Origin: Paeniglutamicibacter sulfureus
Lineage (GTDB): Bacteria > Actinomycetota > Actinomycetes > Actinomycetales > Micrococcaceae
DNA length: 64,000 bases
Assembly (NCBI RefSeq): GCF_030512175.1
Contig: NZ_JAULBL010000002.1
Span: 1,858,149-1,922,148 of the forward strand
Direction: 5' to 3'
Below, piece by piece: positions 1-7,762 of the stretch. Each line of letters begins with the position of its first letter. Positions within the stretch are counted from its first letter, which is position 1. Both the position numbers and the translations under genes were made by a program. The notes below the pieces were generated by a model, which saw nothing but the letters and a program-made list of their open reading frames with translations, did not search any database and had not been told where the DNA came from.

Positions 1-565
1 GCTTCACGTAGTAGCGAGGCGGAAGGGATCCCTCAAAGAGCATGACCGGGTGGGCGGATTCGGCCAGCACCATGCCATCGAGTTCCACCCGCACATGCCT
101 GCTGGAGGGAACGATGTCGACCCGGTGGAACGGGTCGCGCGGATGGGCATGGATCTCCTGGTCTTCCTCGCGCCAGTCGAAGGCCCAAAAGTCCAGGAGC
201 ACGGCGCCGTCCAAGTCGGGATCCGCAAGGCGAAAGGCTGCGGCATCCGCTGCATGCCCGGACACCCGGACATCCAGTGCGGTGCCCTCCGCGGTGTGCA
301 GGGCAAAGGCGTCATCGGGGGTTAGTACCTTCGCATCCTCCGGAACGCGGGAGACCTCGGCAGCGGATTCGGTGAGCTCGGCCAGGACGTCGGATTCGGG
401 TACGGCGTAGATCGGCACAATGCGCCGGGGTTCCCAGACGAGCAGTGCGTGCGTGGTGTCCACGACGGGTTGGCCACCGAGCGTCGCACGGACCCTCTTG
501 GCTGACGGTTCGTACCGCAAGGCGGAGAACGACTGTTTGAACAGGTGTGAAATTCGAGTGGCCAC
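1..565 (-). CDS. DUF427 domain protein (3' end outside window)
   Basis: Partial gene running off the left edge; only the first 188 residues are visible. The reading begins at a GTG at 563-565. Two DUF427-type half-domains can be seen: residues about 22-60, with the family signature of a short charged segment leading to LLVWEPRR and a VPIYAVP strand, and a second copy that starts near the truncation (VRVELDGMVLAES, then LPPRYYVK). Tandem DUF427 proteins are common in actinobacteria. The fold is a small beta-barrel of unknown biochemical role, so no reaction can be assigned. No strong ribosome binding site precedes the GTG, so the start is moderately certain. The next gene (lepB) is on the same strand but transcribed towards this one across about 145 bp with no evident terminator. 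Confidence 0.85.
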   Translation of the reverse strand, partial: MATRISHLFKQSFSALRYEPSAKRVRATLGGQPVVDTTHALLVWEPRRIVPIYAVPESDVLAELTESAAEVSRVPEDAKVLTPDDAFALHTAEGTALDVRVSGHAADAAAFRLADPDLDGAVLLDFWAFDWREEDQEIHAHPRDPFHRVDIVPSSRHVRVELDGMVLAESAHPVMLFEGSLPPRYYVK

Positions 566-710
566 GGCGCCAGTATGCGCCCGGTCCGGGGCGCGGTCAA
601 TGAACGGATGCGTTGGCAGGCCAAGGCCATGGCAGAGGGATGTTCGGGTGACATCGCCTCCGCCAGGTCCGCCACGGACAGGGAACAGGCGGACCTGGGG
701 GAATTGCGGC

Positions 711-1232
711 TCAGTGCCTGGCTCCGAGGACCAGCCCGTCGATGTCCTCGAGCGAAACGGGTCCATAGTCCCGTGAGTCGATTGATCGCTCCCGGTTGTC
801 GCCCATGACGAAAACGGTCCCGTCGGGAACGTCGGTGCGTGGGTAGTAGGTCCCGTCGATGGTGGCCAGGTCCACGAACGGCTCGTCCACCGGGGACGAA
901 TCGACATACAGCACCGCGTCCTGGACCTCGATCTGTTGCCCCCCGACGGCAACGACCCGCTTGATCAGGGGAGTTCCGTCCACCGGGGAGGCGAAGACCA
1001 CCAGATCACCCGGATGCACGCCCGAGAGCTCCGGCCCCGGCTTGAAGACAAACACCAGGCTGCCGGCCTTCACCGTGGGTTCCATGCTGTCCGACCGGAC
1101 CGCCACCGGCTCCAGGATCCAGAGCCGGCAGGCCAGGGCCACCAACACAAACACTGCGGCGGCGATGGCGGTGAACCTGACCCGGCGCCGCCGGCGGGCG
1201 GCGGGCGCGCCGGGGCGGTCCGTGATGGCCAC
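711..1232 (-). CDS. lepB: Type I signal peptidase
   Basis: Membrane-bound serine/lysine protease that removes signal peptides from exported proteins on the outer face of the membrane. The 173-residue product has a basic N-terminus (five Arg around residue 15), one transmembrane helix at about 20-40, then the catalytic serine motif SDSMEPT (Ser49), the general-base lysine in LIKRVVAV (Lys91), and the family box GDNRERSIDSRDYGPV near the C-terminus. The length is typical for a short single-anchor actinobacterial SPase. It starts at a GTG two bases after the stop of the multicopper oxidase, so the two are co-transcribed and probably translationally coupled. Genomes of this group usually carry other lepB genes beside ribosomal or RNase HII genes. 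This copy may therefore serve the neighbouring exported proteins, which is inference. Confidence 0.93.
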   Translation of the reverse strand: MAITDRPGAPAARRRRRVRFTAIAAAVFVLVALACRLWILEPVAVRSDSMEPTVKAGSLVFVFKPGPELSGVHPGDLVVFASPVDGTPLIKRVVAVGGQQIEVQDAVLYVDSSPVDEPFVDLATIDGTYYPRTDVPDGTVFVMGDNRERSIDSRDYGPVSLEDIDGLVLGARH

Positions 1233-1234
1233 GC

Positions 1235-2866
1235 TCAGTCATCTCCGGTTTCGGTGTCGAACTGGCACGGTGCGGCAAGGATCGGGTCATTGACATCCTC
1301 ATCCATTTCGCCCAGGCCCACCCGGAATTGGAACATCATGGAATGGTCCTCGTGCGGGAGGTTGTGGCAATGCACCATGTATCGGCCCATGTGCGGTCCG
1401 AATTTCATGATGACCTTGACCTTCTCGTTTTCTCCGATGTACACCACGTCCTTCGGGCCCCGTTCCCAGGCCGCGGGCGGCTTGCCGTTGCGGCTGAGGA
1501 TCTGGAAGTCGATGAGGTGGATGTGGACCGGATGGAACCAGCCGCCGGACTTGTTCTCGATTTCCCAGATCTCCACGGAGCCCAGTTTGGGATCCGCGCT
1601 GGCGAGCTTGAAGTTGCTGGCGATGACGTCCTCCCAGGTCACTCCGTTGATGGTCCATGGTTCGACCCCGTCGTCGCGCTGCACCCGGAAGTAGCGCTTT
1701 TCCTCCGCATCATCCTTGGTCAGTCCCATCACGTGGCTGTCCGCCAGCGTGGTGGGAATGAAGTTCCACTTCGGATCGAGCTTCATCTCCGTTTCGCTCG
1801 GGGGTGCGACGACATCAAAGGCCATGATCTTGTTCGTGTTGTCATAGTCCCGGTTGTTCGCATTGGACAGGTTCCGCAATTGGATGCGCTGCCCCGGCTT
1901 GTACTTGCTGAAGTCGATCAGCACCTCGTATCGCTCGGCCATCCCGTGGCGCCAATACTTGACGGCCTGGCTCCGCGGCATCAATCCGCCGTCGGTGGCC
2001 ACCACGTGCATGGGGTCCCCGGTGCTCAGCGTTGGCCGATATGAGCGTGAGATGGATGCGTTGAGCACGCGGAAGCGATACACCCGCGGTTGGACCTTCA
2101 TCACCGGCCAGGGCCTGCCGTTGACCAGGATCACGTCGCCCCACAGACCGGAATGGTCCCGGTCGTCGTAGGCCAGGGCGCCGTTGGCGGCGAACATGGC
2201 GTCGCTTATGATCAACGGCACGTCGAAGGCGCCTTGGGGCAACAGCTCCCGCTCCGTCGCGTCGTGCATGATGTACAGCGCGGCGAGGCCCGAATAGACG
2301 TTCTGCGCCGTGAAGTGGACACCGTGGTCGTGGTACCAGAGCGAGCGCGCGGCCTGGGAATTGGGATAGTAGTAATCCTTGTAGAACCCCGGCAGCGTCA
2401 CGTCGCTGGCGTAGCCGTCAAATTGCGGCAATGACGCCGAACCGTGCAGGTGCGTGGAGGTCGCCAGCAGGTGGCCGAACGTCGGGTGGTTCTTCGGCAT
2501 GTGGTTGCGCATGTGCACCACCGCGCGGGTGCCTTGGTCCAGCTCGATGGTGGGGCCGGGAAAGATGCCGTTGTAGCCGAGGATATTGGTGCTCTGGCGC
2601 GGGAGGATCTGCGCGACAGCCTGGCGCATGCTGATCCGGTAATGGTTCACCTTGGCACCGTCGACTCCGGTGGAGACGGATGATGGATGCAGGACCGGAG
2701 GCCTGGTGAACGCGGCCGCGTACGGTTTGGGCATGTCACCGGCGCGCAGCTGGCTCGCGGACTTGGCGGAGACGGTGGATATCGGCACCGTCACCAGACC
2801 CGCACCGATGATCCCCAGGCCCCCAAGGCCGCCTAGTTGGATCAATTCCCTTCTGGAAATGGACAT
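1235..2866 (-). CDS. Tat-exported multicopper oxidase (CotA/bilirubin-oxidase type)
   Basis: Laccase-like oxidase of 543 residues, expected outside the membrane, that couples one-electron substrate oxidation to reduction of O2 to water. The N-terminus has a twin-arginine signal (SRREL followed by a glycine-rich hydrophobic stretch to about residue 30). All four copper motifs are present: HLHG (His139, His141), WYHDH (His179, His181), HPVHIH (445-450) and HCHNLPHEDHSMM (499-511), the last giving the type-1 Cys500 and axial Met. The spacing fits three-domain CotA/bilirubin oxidase/PhsA proteins rather than two-domain laccases. It lies in a minus-strand unit with a membrane-anchored protein 47 bp upstream and lepB 2 bp downstream. 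The physiological substrate (phenolics, Cu(I) or Mn(II)) cannot be read from sequence. Confidence 0.93.
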   Translation of the reverse strand: MSISRRELIQLGGLGGLGIIGAGLVTVPISTVSAKSASQLRAGDMPKPYAAAFTRPPVLHPSSVSTGVDGAKVNHYRISMRQAVAQILPRQSTNILGYNGIFPGPTIELDQGTRAVVHMRNHMPKNHPTFGHLLATSTHLHGSASLPQFDGYASDVTLPGFYKDYYYPNSQAARSLWYHDHGVHFTAQNVYSGLAALYIMHDATERELLPQGAFDVPLIISDAMFAANGALAYDDRDHSGLWGDVILVNGRPWPVMKVQPRVYRFRVLNASISRSYRPTLSTGDPMHVVATDGGLMPRSQAVKYWRHGMAERYEVLIDFSKYKPGQRIQLRNLSNANNRDYDNTNKIMAFDVVAPPSETEMKLDPKWNFIPTTLADSHVMGLTKDDAEEKRYFRVQRDDGVEPWTINGVTWEDVIASNFKLASADPKLGSVEIWEIENKSGGWFHPVHIHLIDFQILSRNGKPPAAWERGPKDVVYIGENEKVKVIMKFGPHMGRYMVHCHNLPHEDHSMMFQFRVGLGEMDEDVNDPILAAPCQFDTETGDD

Positions 2867-2913
2867 TGCAATTACCCCAAGTTTCTTACTGGTGTTTCGT
2901 GAAAGTCAGGCGG

Positions 2914-3447
2914 TCAACCGCCTGAATGGTGTTCCTTCCCCAGCGAAAGGCGGCCACCGTCAGGGCCTTCGAGCACCAAGGCAACAGCCTTGTCCGGCAG
3001 TTCGAAGACCATGGTGGCCCGCACGGATTCACCTTCTTGGACAAAGGCTGCATCCGGAGAGGACCACAGCGGGACCGGTTGGCCCGATCCGAGTCCGTCG
3101 ACGATGAATCTTGCCGGATCCAGCCGGGTACCGGCAGGGTCCAGGGCCGTGAACTGCATTTCGACGCGCACCCGGTGGGAGCCTTCCTGTGCATCTTGCT
3201 GCAGGGCCGCCACGGGGGAGGGCGGTTGCCATCCGTCCACCTCCAACGGGACAATGCCCGTGATCATGGCGATGCCCCCTGGAATCTCCGCCGGTGCACC
3301 CAATTGCACACTGGGAGCGGTCTTGGCCGTGCTGAGCGAGTAGCCAAGTCCGATGGCGAGCAAGCACAACAACCCGAGGGGGATGACCATGAGGTAGCGA
3401 CGTGTGGCCGTTGCCGGCCTCAGCGTTCGAACCGCAACAGTACCCAT
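2914..3447 (-). CDS. Membrane-anchored extracytoplasmic protein of unknown function
   Basis: I do not recognise a named family. The ATG at 3445-3447 gives 177 residues; the frame stays open upstream, but this start is preferred because it places a short basic N-terminus (VRTLRPATATRRY) just before a transmembrane helix at about 20-38. The rest is one extracytoplasmic beta-rich domain (MQFTALDPAGTRLDPARF, then VRATMVFELPDKAVALVLEG) resembling the Ig-like DUF4352-type domains of secreted actinobacterial proteins. It is the first clear gene of the unit that continues into the multicopper oxidase and lepB, so it may be an anchored partner of the oxidase; that is inference from position only. It contains no Cys or His cluster suggesting metal transfer. 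Confidence 0.75.
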   Translation of the reverse strand: MGTVAVRTLRPATATRRYLMVIPLGLLCLLAIGLGYSLSTAKTAPSVQLGAPAEIPGGIAMITGIVPLEVDGWQPPSPVAALQQDAQEGSHRVRVEMQFTALDPAGTRLDPARFIVDGLGSGQPVPLWSSPDAAFVQEGESVRATMVFELPDKAVALVLEGPDGGRLSLGKEHHSGG

Positions 3448-3822
3448 GTCCACACATTGTCCAAAGTAACCTTGGGAAAACCTTGAGCACCTAGTCAGAA
3501 GCGGGATCGGTGGCCACGCCGCAGCAATCCAGCGACATGCCCTTGCGCGCCCGGCGGCCAATGGTGCAGCAATCCACCCGGTCTCCGGCATCCACTCGGG
3601 CAGGCGCTCCGGCGGCCTGTTCCGCCGGTGCCTGCATTGCGCCGTCGGGGCGGATCGCCCGCCGAAAATGACAATGGCCGGCAACCCTAAACAAACGCGC
3701 CGCATGTTGGTAGGTTCGGGTGAACATCACGGATGCAACACTCCGGTCTTGGGGACCGCGAACGGGGGGGCTTGGGGCGGCATGGTCTATTGGGGATGCA
3801 GTGGCCAATGGGGTGCGGGAAC
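3448..3822. other. Divergent intergenic region, oxidase unit / J-domain gene
   Basis: These 375 bp separate the minus-strand oxidase unit from the plus-strand J-domain gene. They hold only the doubtful cysteine-rich frame at 3491-3637. A GACAAT hexamer read on the minus strand lies 8 nt before the ATG at 3447 and could be a -10 element. No convincing operator was seen. Confidence 0.5.
3491..3637 (-). CDS. Possible small cysteine-rich protein (doubtful)
   Basis: An ATG at 3635-3637 opens a 48-codon frame on the same strand as, and 43 bp ahead of, the multicopper oxidase unit. Its C-terminal half carries two vicinal cysteine pairs (DRVDCCTIGRRARKGM, then SLDCCG). An in-frame ATG at 3725-3727 would give 78 residues. 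A CC...CC peptide ahead of a copper oxidase would make sense as a metal ligand or sensor, but no ribosome binding site is obvious and no homologue is recalled, so this may be chance coding. Confidence 0.25.
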   Translation of the reverse strand: MQAPAEQAAGAPARVDAGDRVDCCTIGRRARKGMSLDCCGVATDPASD

Positions 3823-5277
3823 ATGAACGGGGCCAGTCACTATGCGCTTCTGGGGGTTCTCTCCTCGGCGCCGCTGGCCGTGATCAAGGCAGCCCACCGC
3901 GCCCAAATGCGCGAACACCATCCCGACGCTTCCACCGGCAACGAGGAACTGGCCAAGGCCCTGAACGAGGCGCTCCGGGTATTGCAGGATGAGAAGCTGC
4001 GTGCCGCCTACGACGCGACCCTCGGCCTGGGCGTGGGAACCGCCGGCGGGATCCGCGGGGACCGGGCGGAAGCCGACCTGGGGCAGGACGGGCAGCGAGT
4101 CCGGGATGCCGGGTCGCAGAACCGGGCGCGTTCCGCCGCGGCCGAGGCGATCCGCCGGGAGCGCGAACGCGACAAGGCCAGGGCCCGCCGCGAAGCCTGC
4201 GCCCGGGCCAACGCGCGCTGGTTTGCCCACCAGGATCCCGCGCACCTGGCGGGCCTGGACGTCTTCGCGCGCAGCGAGATCAGGCTCTCCTCCATGCGCT
4301 GGCACCAGCGGGACTACCCGCCACTGCGGATCCGCGAGCCCGGGCGGCGGGGGCCGGGATGGGGGCGGATCGGTGCGTGGCTGCTGCTGGCCATCGTGAT
4401 GCTGCTGGCCTGCGTGCCGGCGGCGATCGTCGCGCGGGGGAACCGGGCACCGGCGGCAACCGTCCTGCTGCTGGTGCTCCTGGTTCCGGTGCCGGCGCTG
4501 CTGGGTGCCTGGGCACGGGCCGGCGGTCTCGCAGGACCCTGGCCGAGCGTTCCCTACGTCCTGTTCCTCGCCTACGCCGGCGGACTGCTGGTCCCCGCGC
4601 TCGCCGGAGGACCCAATGTCAACCCCGTTCCGCTGGGCTGGTTGTGCGCCTACCTGGTGGGCGTCGAAACCTTTCGGGCGACGACCGCCCCGCCACGGCG
4701 CCCCCGGGCCAAGAGGCTGTTGGATCCGGAACAGGTGCGCCAGCGCACGGGCTGGGAGTTCGGCCCGTCCCCGGACACCGCGGAACTACTCACCGGCCAG
4801 TTGCTGGCGCACCTGGACCGGCTGCCCGGGAGCCGCACGATCCACCCGCTGGCATTCCCCGGGGACCCGAACCGGCAGGTGGGCCACGGCGTGCTCTGCG
4901 GCAACCGCCTGGCCCTACTCGAATCCATCCACTGCCCCGGAGGCCAATACTTTTGGTGGCAGGGCAGGCTGCTGGCACAACGCCCCGGCCGAGACCCGGC
5001 GGACATCGGGAACCGGTTCCCGCTGGCCGTGGCCGGATACCGCAGGCTGTTTCCCGAACTCCAGGTGCGCGGCTGGACGGTGTTCCACGCCAGCGACGGG
5101 GCGGCCATGCTCACCAACAACCAGGCCGCCGGCCAGCTCCCGCGGCTGGCCACCGCCCAGATGGCCCTGCGGGAAGTGGGGGACTGGCTGGCCGCAGGGG
5201 AGCCGAGCGTGGTTGACCGGCAGGCCCTCTCGGCCCTGGTGCTTGGCTTCGGCAGGGGCGAACGCCTGCTCCCGTAG
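3823..5277 (+). CDS. Membrane J-domain protein with NERD-like C-terminal domain
   Basis: A 484-residue protein starting at ATG 3823, chosen because the J-domain begins at once (HYALLGV) and the longer upstream frame is low-complexity. Residues 5-65 form a J-domain with the diagnostic HPD (33-35), used by DnaJ-type co-chaperones to stimulate Hsp70. A charged Arg/Ala-rich linker follows, then about four hydrophobic helices at residues 185-285. The C-terminal part (about 300-480) resembles nuclease-related NERD domains: GVLCGNRLALLESIH fits the strand carrying the family Glu, but the usual Lys after it is replaced by His. It is therefore probably a DnaK-recruiting membrane protein, not a classical DnaJ (no Gly/Phe or Zn-finger region). 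The NERD assignment is tentative. Confidence 0.8.
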   Translation: MNGASHYALLGVLSSAPLAVIKAAHRAQMREHHPDASTGNEELAKALNEALRVLQDEKLRAAYDATLGLGVGTAGGIRGDRAEADLGQDGQRVRDAGSQNRARSAAAEAIRRERERDKARARREACARANARWFAHQDPAHLAGLDVFARSEIRLSSMRWHQRDYPPLRIREPGRRGPGWGRIGAWLLLAIVMLLACVPAAIVARGNRAPAATVLLLVLLVPVPALLGAWARAGGLAGPWPSVPYVLFLAYAGGLLVPALAGGPNVNPVPLGWLCAYLVGVETFRATTAPPRRPRAKRLLDPEQVRQRTGWEFGPSPDTAELLTGQLLAHLDRLPGSRTIHPLAFPGDPNRQVGHGVLCGNRLALLESIHCPGGQYFWWQGRLLAQRPGRDPADIGNRFPLAVAGYRRLFPELQVRGWTVFHASDGAAMLTNNQAAGQLPRLATAQMALREVGDWLAAGEPSVVDRQALSALVLGFGRGERLLP

Positions 5278-5439
5278 TCCCGCCGCCTCCCGGCCCGCCG
5301 GGCACCGCGCCAATTGGGGTAGAGCCCACCGGTGACGCGGCGGTGCCCCGGGCCTATCATGGGAAAGACCCCCCCATGGGTACGCCAGGCCGCGAAGAAG
5401 CGGGCGGTGTGCGCCCCCATACGTCGCAAGGAGTCAGCG

Positions 5440-6258
5440 ATGAGCGACACCGAGCAGTCCATCAGCCGCTACACCACGGGGAACCTGCGCGAGCGGCTGC
5501 ATGCCGCACTGCGGGACTCGGGGCTGGAACCGGAGGTCCTGCAACCGGAGGAGCTCGGCGAAGCCGACCACCTGCACACCGGCGGCAGGGCCGCCACCGC
5601 GGCGGTGGCACAGGCGGCGGGCATCGGGCTGGGAACCCGGGTACTGGATGTGGGCAGCGGCATCGGCGGCCCCGCGCGCTACTTTGCGCACCTGGGTGCG
5701 GTGGTCACCGGCGTGGACGTCACCGAGGAATTCGTCGTCCTGGCCAGGGAGCTTGACGCCGCCTGCGCCATGGCCGGCTCCATCACCATGCTGGTTGCCC
5801 CGGGACACAAGACGGGCCTGCCCGTGGGCTCCTTCGACGCGGCAACCATGCTGCACGTGGGCATGAACGTGGCCGACAAGCCGGCGGTGTTCGCCGAGGT
5901 GCACCGCTTGCTGCGTCCCGGGGGAGTGTTCGGGGTCTACGACCTGATGGGCACCAACACCGTTGGCTACCCCATGCCGTGGGCCGACGCCGCATCGGCG
6001 TCCTATGTGGAAACCGAGGAGGGCTACCTCGACCACCTCCGCGCGGCCGGGTTCATCATCACCGAAAACACCGACCGCAGCGCCGCGGTGCTCAAGCACA
6101 TGGCCGATGCCGACGCAGCCTCCAGGCGTTCCCCCTCGCCCCTGGCCGCCCCCATCCTGCTGGGCGCGGACCCGGCGGACAGGATGGGAAACCTGGTGGC
6201 GGCAGTAAAGTCCGGCGCCCTGGTGCCCCGGTTGATGGTTGCCGTGCGCCACGTCTAG
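5440..6258 (+). CDS. Class I SAM-dependent methyltransferase
   Basis: A 272-residue enzyme of the UbiE/sarcosine-methyltransferase-like group. The start at ATG 5440 is set by a GGAG ribosome binding site at 5430-5433. The SAM-binding motif I is VLDVGSGIGGPARYF (69-83), followed by the acidic end of beta-2 (VTGVDVTEEF) and motif III/IV around FDAATMLHVGMNV and LLRPGGVFGVYDLM. The substrate is not evident; the phrase HTGGRAAT before motif I is typical of small-molecule methyltransferases. The neighbours (J-domain protein upstream, BtrH_N protein downstream) share its strand but give no pathway. A quinone, amine or lipid substrate are all possible. Confidence 0.85.
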   Translation: MSDTEQSISRYTTGNLRERLHAALRDSGLEPEVLQPEELGEADHLHTGGRAATAAVAQAAGIGLGTRVLDVGSGIGGPARYFAHLGAVVTGVDVTEEFVVLARELDAACAMAGSITMLVAPGHKTGLPVGSFDAATMLHVGMNVADKPAVFAEVHRLLRPGGVFGVYDLMGTNTVGYPMPWADAASASYVETEEGYLDHLRAAGFIITENTDRSAAVLKHMADADAASRRSPSPLAAPILLGADPADRMGNLVAAVKSGALVPRLMVAVRHV

Positions 6259-6411
6259 GTGCCGAATCCGCAGCGGAGGTGCTGCTTTCCGCGCGGGCCG
6301 CGGTGCCGGGGTCCTGTCCACCCCACGTAGAATGTTTCACTGGCGCTGCCCACTGCGGCGTGCGGGAGAAACCCGCGCCTGCACGCACACGCAACACATA
6401 AGGAGCACACC

Positions 6412-7656
6412 GTGGCCCAACCGAAGAACCTGAAGAAGCTTGTCCGCACCCGCATGGACCGCACCGGTGAAAGCTACACCACCGCCCGCAAGGCGATCCT
6501 CGCCGCCAAGCCCACCCGCCCGGCCAGCGCCCAGGACGCCGCCGCCGCGGCCGCTGCAGCCGAGGAAGCGGAGCTGCCCGAGTACCCTGCCCCGGAAAAC
6601 GTCGTCCAGTACGATGCGGGGCTCTGGCACCGCGTGCTCACCCAGGCCGGGGTCACCCACCCGCTCACCGGCGAGCCGATGAGCGAGGCGCTGCTGGCCG
6701 GGCTGGCCGGCGGCATCGGCTTCATGGCCTTCACCTTCGTCTACGAGGAAGTCACCACCGCCACCGTGGTAACCCGGGCGCATCCGGAGCCGTACACCGC
6801 CAACCTGCTGGCCCGCTGCGGGGCCGTGCTCAGCGAGCGAACCACCGGCAGCGCCCGGCTGGCCGCCGACTACCTGGACGCCGGGCTGGATGCCGGCCGC
6901 GCCGTGGTGGTGCGCGCCTCCGTTGCCGCCCTGCCCTGGATCGACGCCGACGTGGTGGAGGACTCCGACTCCATCGACCTGGTGGTCGTCGGCGAACACG
7001 GCGATGACCTGCTCATCGACGACGGCTCCGGCTCGCTGACCCCCATCAGTCCCGAAGACCTGGCCGTGGCCCGGTCCCGCCGCAAGAAGGACAAGCACTG
7101 GCAGGCCTGGGTGCCCGAGAGCACCGGCCCGGACGCCGCCACCCTGGCCGCCAATGTGCGCGAGGCCATTGCGCAAACCACCGGGCGCCTGCTGGGCACC
7201 AGCGAGCTGGAGGGAATCCCCGCGCACTTCGCCAAGAACTTCGGCGTGGCCGGGATGAACAACTGGGCGCAGAAGCTGCGCGACACCACCACCGCCAAGG
7301 GCTGGACGCGGATCTTCGAGGAGCCCGTCCGCCTGGAATCCGGGCTGTCCCAGGTCCTGGGCTTCCTCACCGACACCCGCTTTGGCGGACTCGGCGCGCT
7401 GCGCGGCCAGTACGCGGACTTCCTCACCGAGGCCGCCACGCTGCCCGGGCTCGCGCCGCTGGCCGCCCACGCTGCCGACTACGCGCACCTGGCCCAGGAC
7501 TGGATCGTGTTCACCGACCTCATCGACCCGTCCATCGATCCCGCGGAGCGCTCGGGGCACTTCGCGACCCTGGCCGACCAGCTCGAGGTCATTGCCGCGG
7601 CAGAGGAACGCGCGGCCACCGCGCTGGCCACCACGCTGGGCACCCTGGGCCACTGA
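6412..7656 (+). CDS. BtrH_N / DUF4872 domain protein
   Basis: A 414-residue protein starting at GTG 6412 behind a strong AAGGAG at 6400-6405. The N-terminal 30 residues (KNLKKLVRTRMDRTGESY) are basic and resemble a short motif seen on other actinobacterial proteins. Residues about 60-210 match the BtrH N-terminal domain, a papain-like fold named after the butirosin acyltransferase BtrH, around GLAGGIGFMAF. Residues about 235-400 match the DUF4872 partner domain (WAQKLRDTTTAKGW, then GALRGQYADFLTEAA). No cysteine is present where the nucleophile of a papain-like enzyme would lie, so acyl-transfer activity is doubtful. No biosynthetic genes surround it, so a role in secondary metabolism is not supported. 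Confidence 0.75.
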   Translation: MAQPKNLKKLVRTRMDRTGESYTTARKAILAAKPTRPASAQDAAAAAAAAEEAELPEYPAPENVVQYDAGLWHRVLTQAGVTHPLTGEPMSEALLAGLAGGIGFMAFTFVYEEVTTATVVTRAHPEPYTANLLARCGAVLSERTTGSARLAADYLDAGLDAGRAVVVRASVAALPWIDADVVEDSDSIDLVVVGEHGDDLLIDDGSGSLTPISPEDLAVARSRRKKDKHWQAWVPESTGPDAATLAANVREAIAQTTGRLLGTSELEGIPAHFAKNFGVAGMNNWAQKLRDTTTAKGWTRIFEEPVRLESGLSQVLGFLTDTRFGGLGALRGQYADFLTEAATLPGLAPLAAHAADYAHLAQDWIVFTDLIDPSIDPAERSGHFATLADQLEVIAAAEERAATALATTLGTLGH

Positions 7657-7750
7657 GGCGCACTCCCAGGACGGCGTCGCCCCCCCATCGGGGCACGTCA
7701 CGCGGGCGGGGTCCGGGTGAGGCGGGAGCCGGCCCCCGCCGGCGGGCTGA

Positions 7751-7756
7751 TAGGGT
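7751..7756 (+). promoter_or_regulatory. -10 element of guaB3 (leaderless type)
   Basis: TAGGGT ends 6 nt before the GTG of guaB3, placing the expected transcription start at the start codon. No -35 match. Confidence 0.55.
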
Positions 7757-7762
7757 GGTGCG

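Noticed and set aside
6337-7701. Long minus-strand frame opposite the BtrH_N gene
   Set aside because: Low-complexity Gly/Val/His/Gln protein; codon third positions fit only the plus-strand gene.
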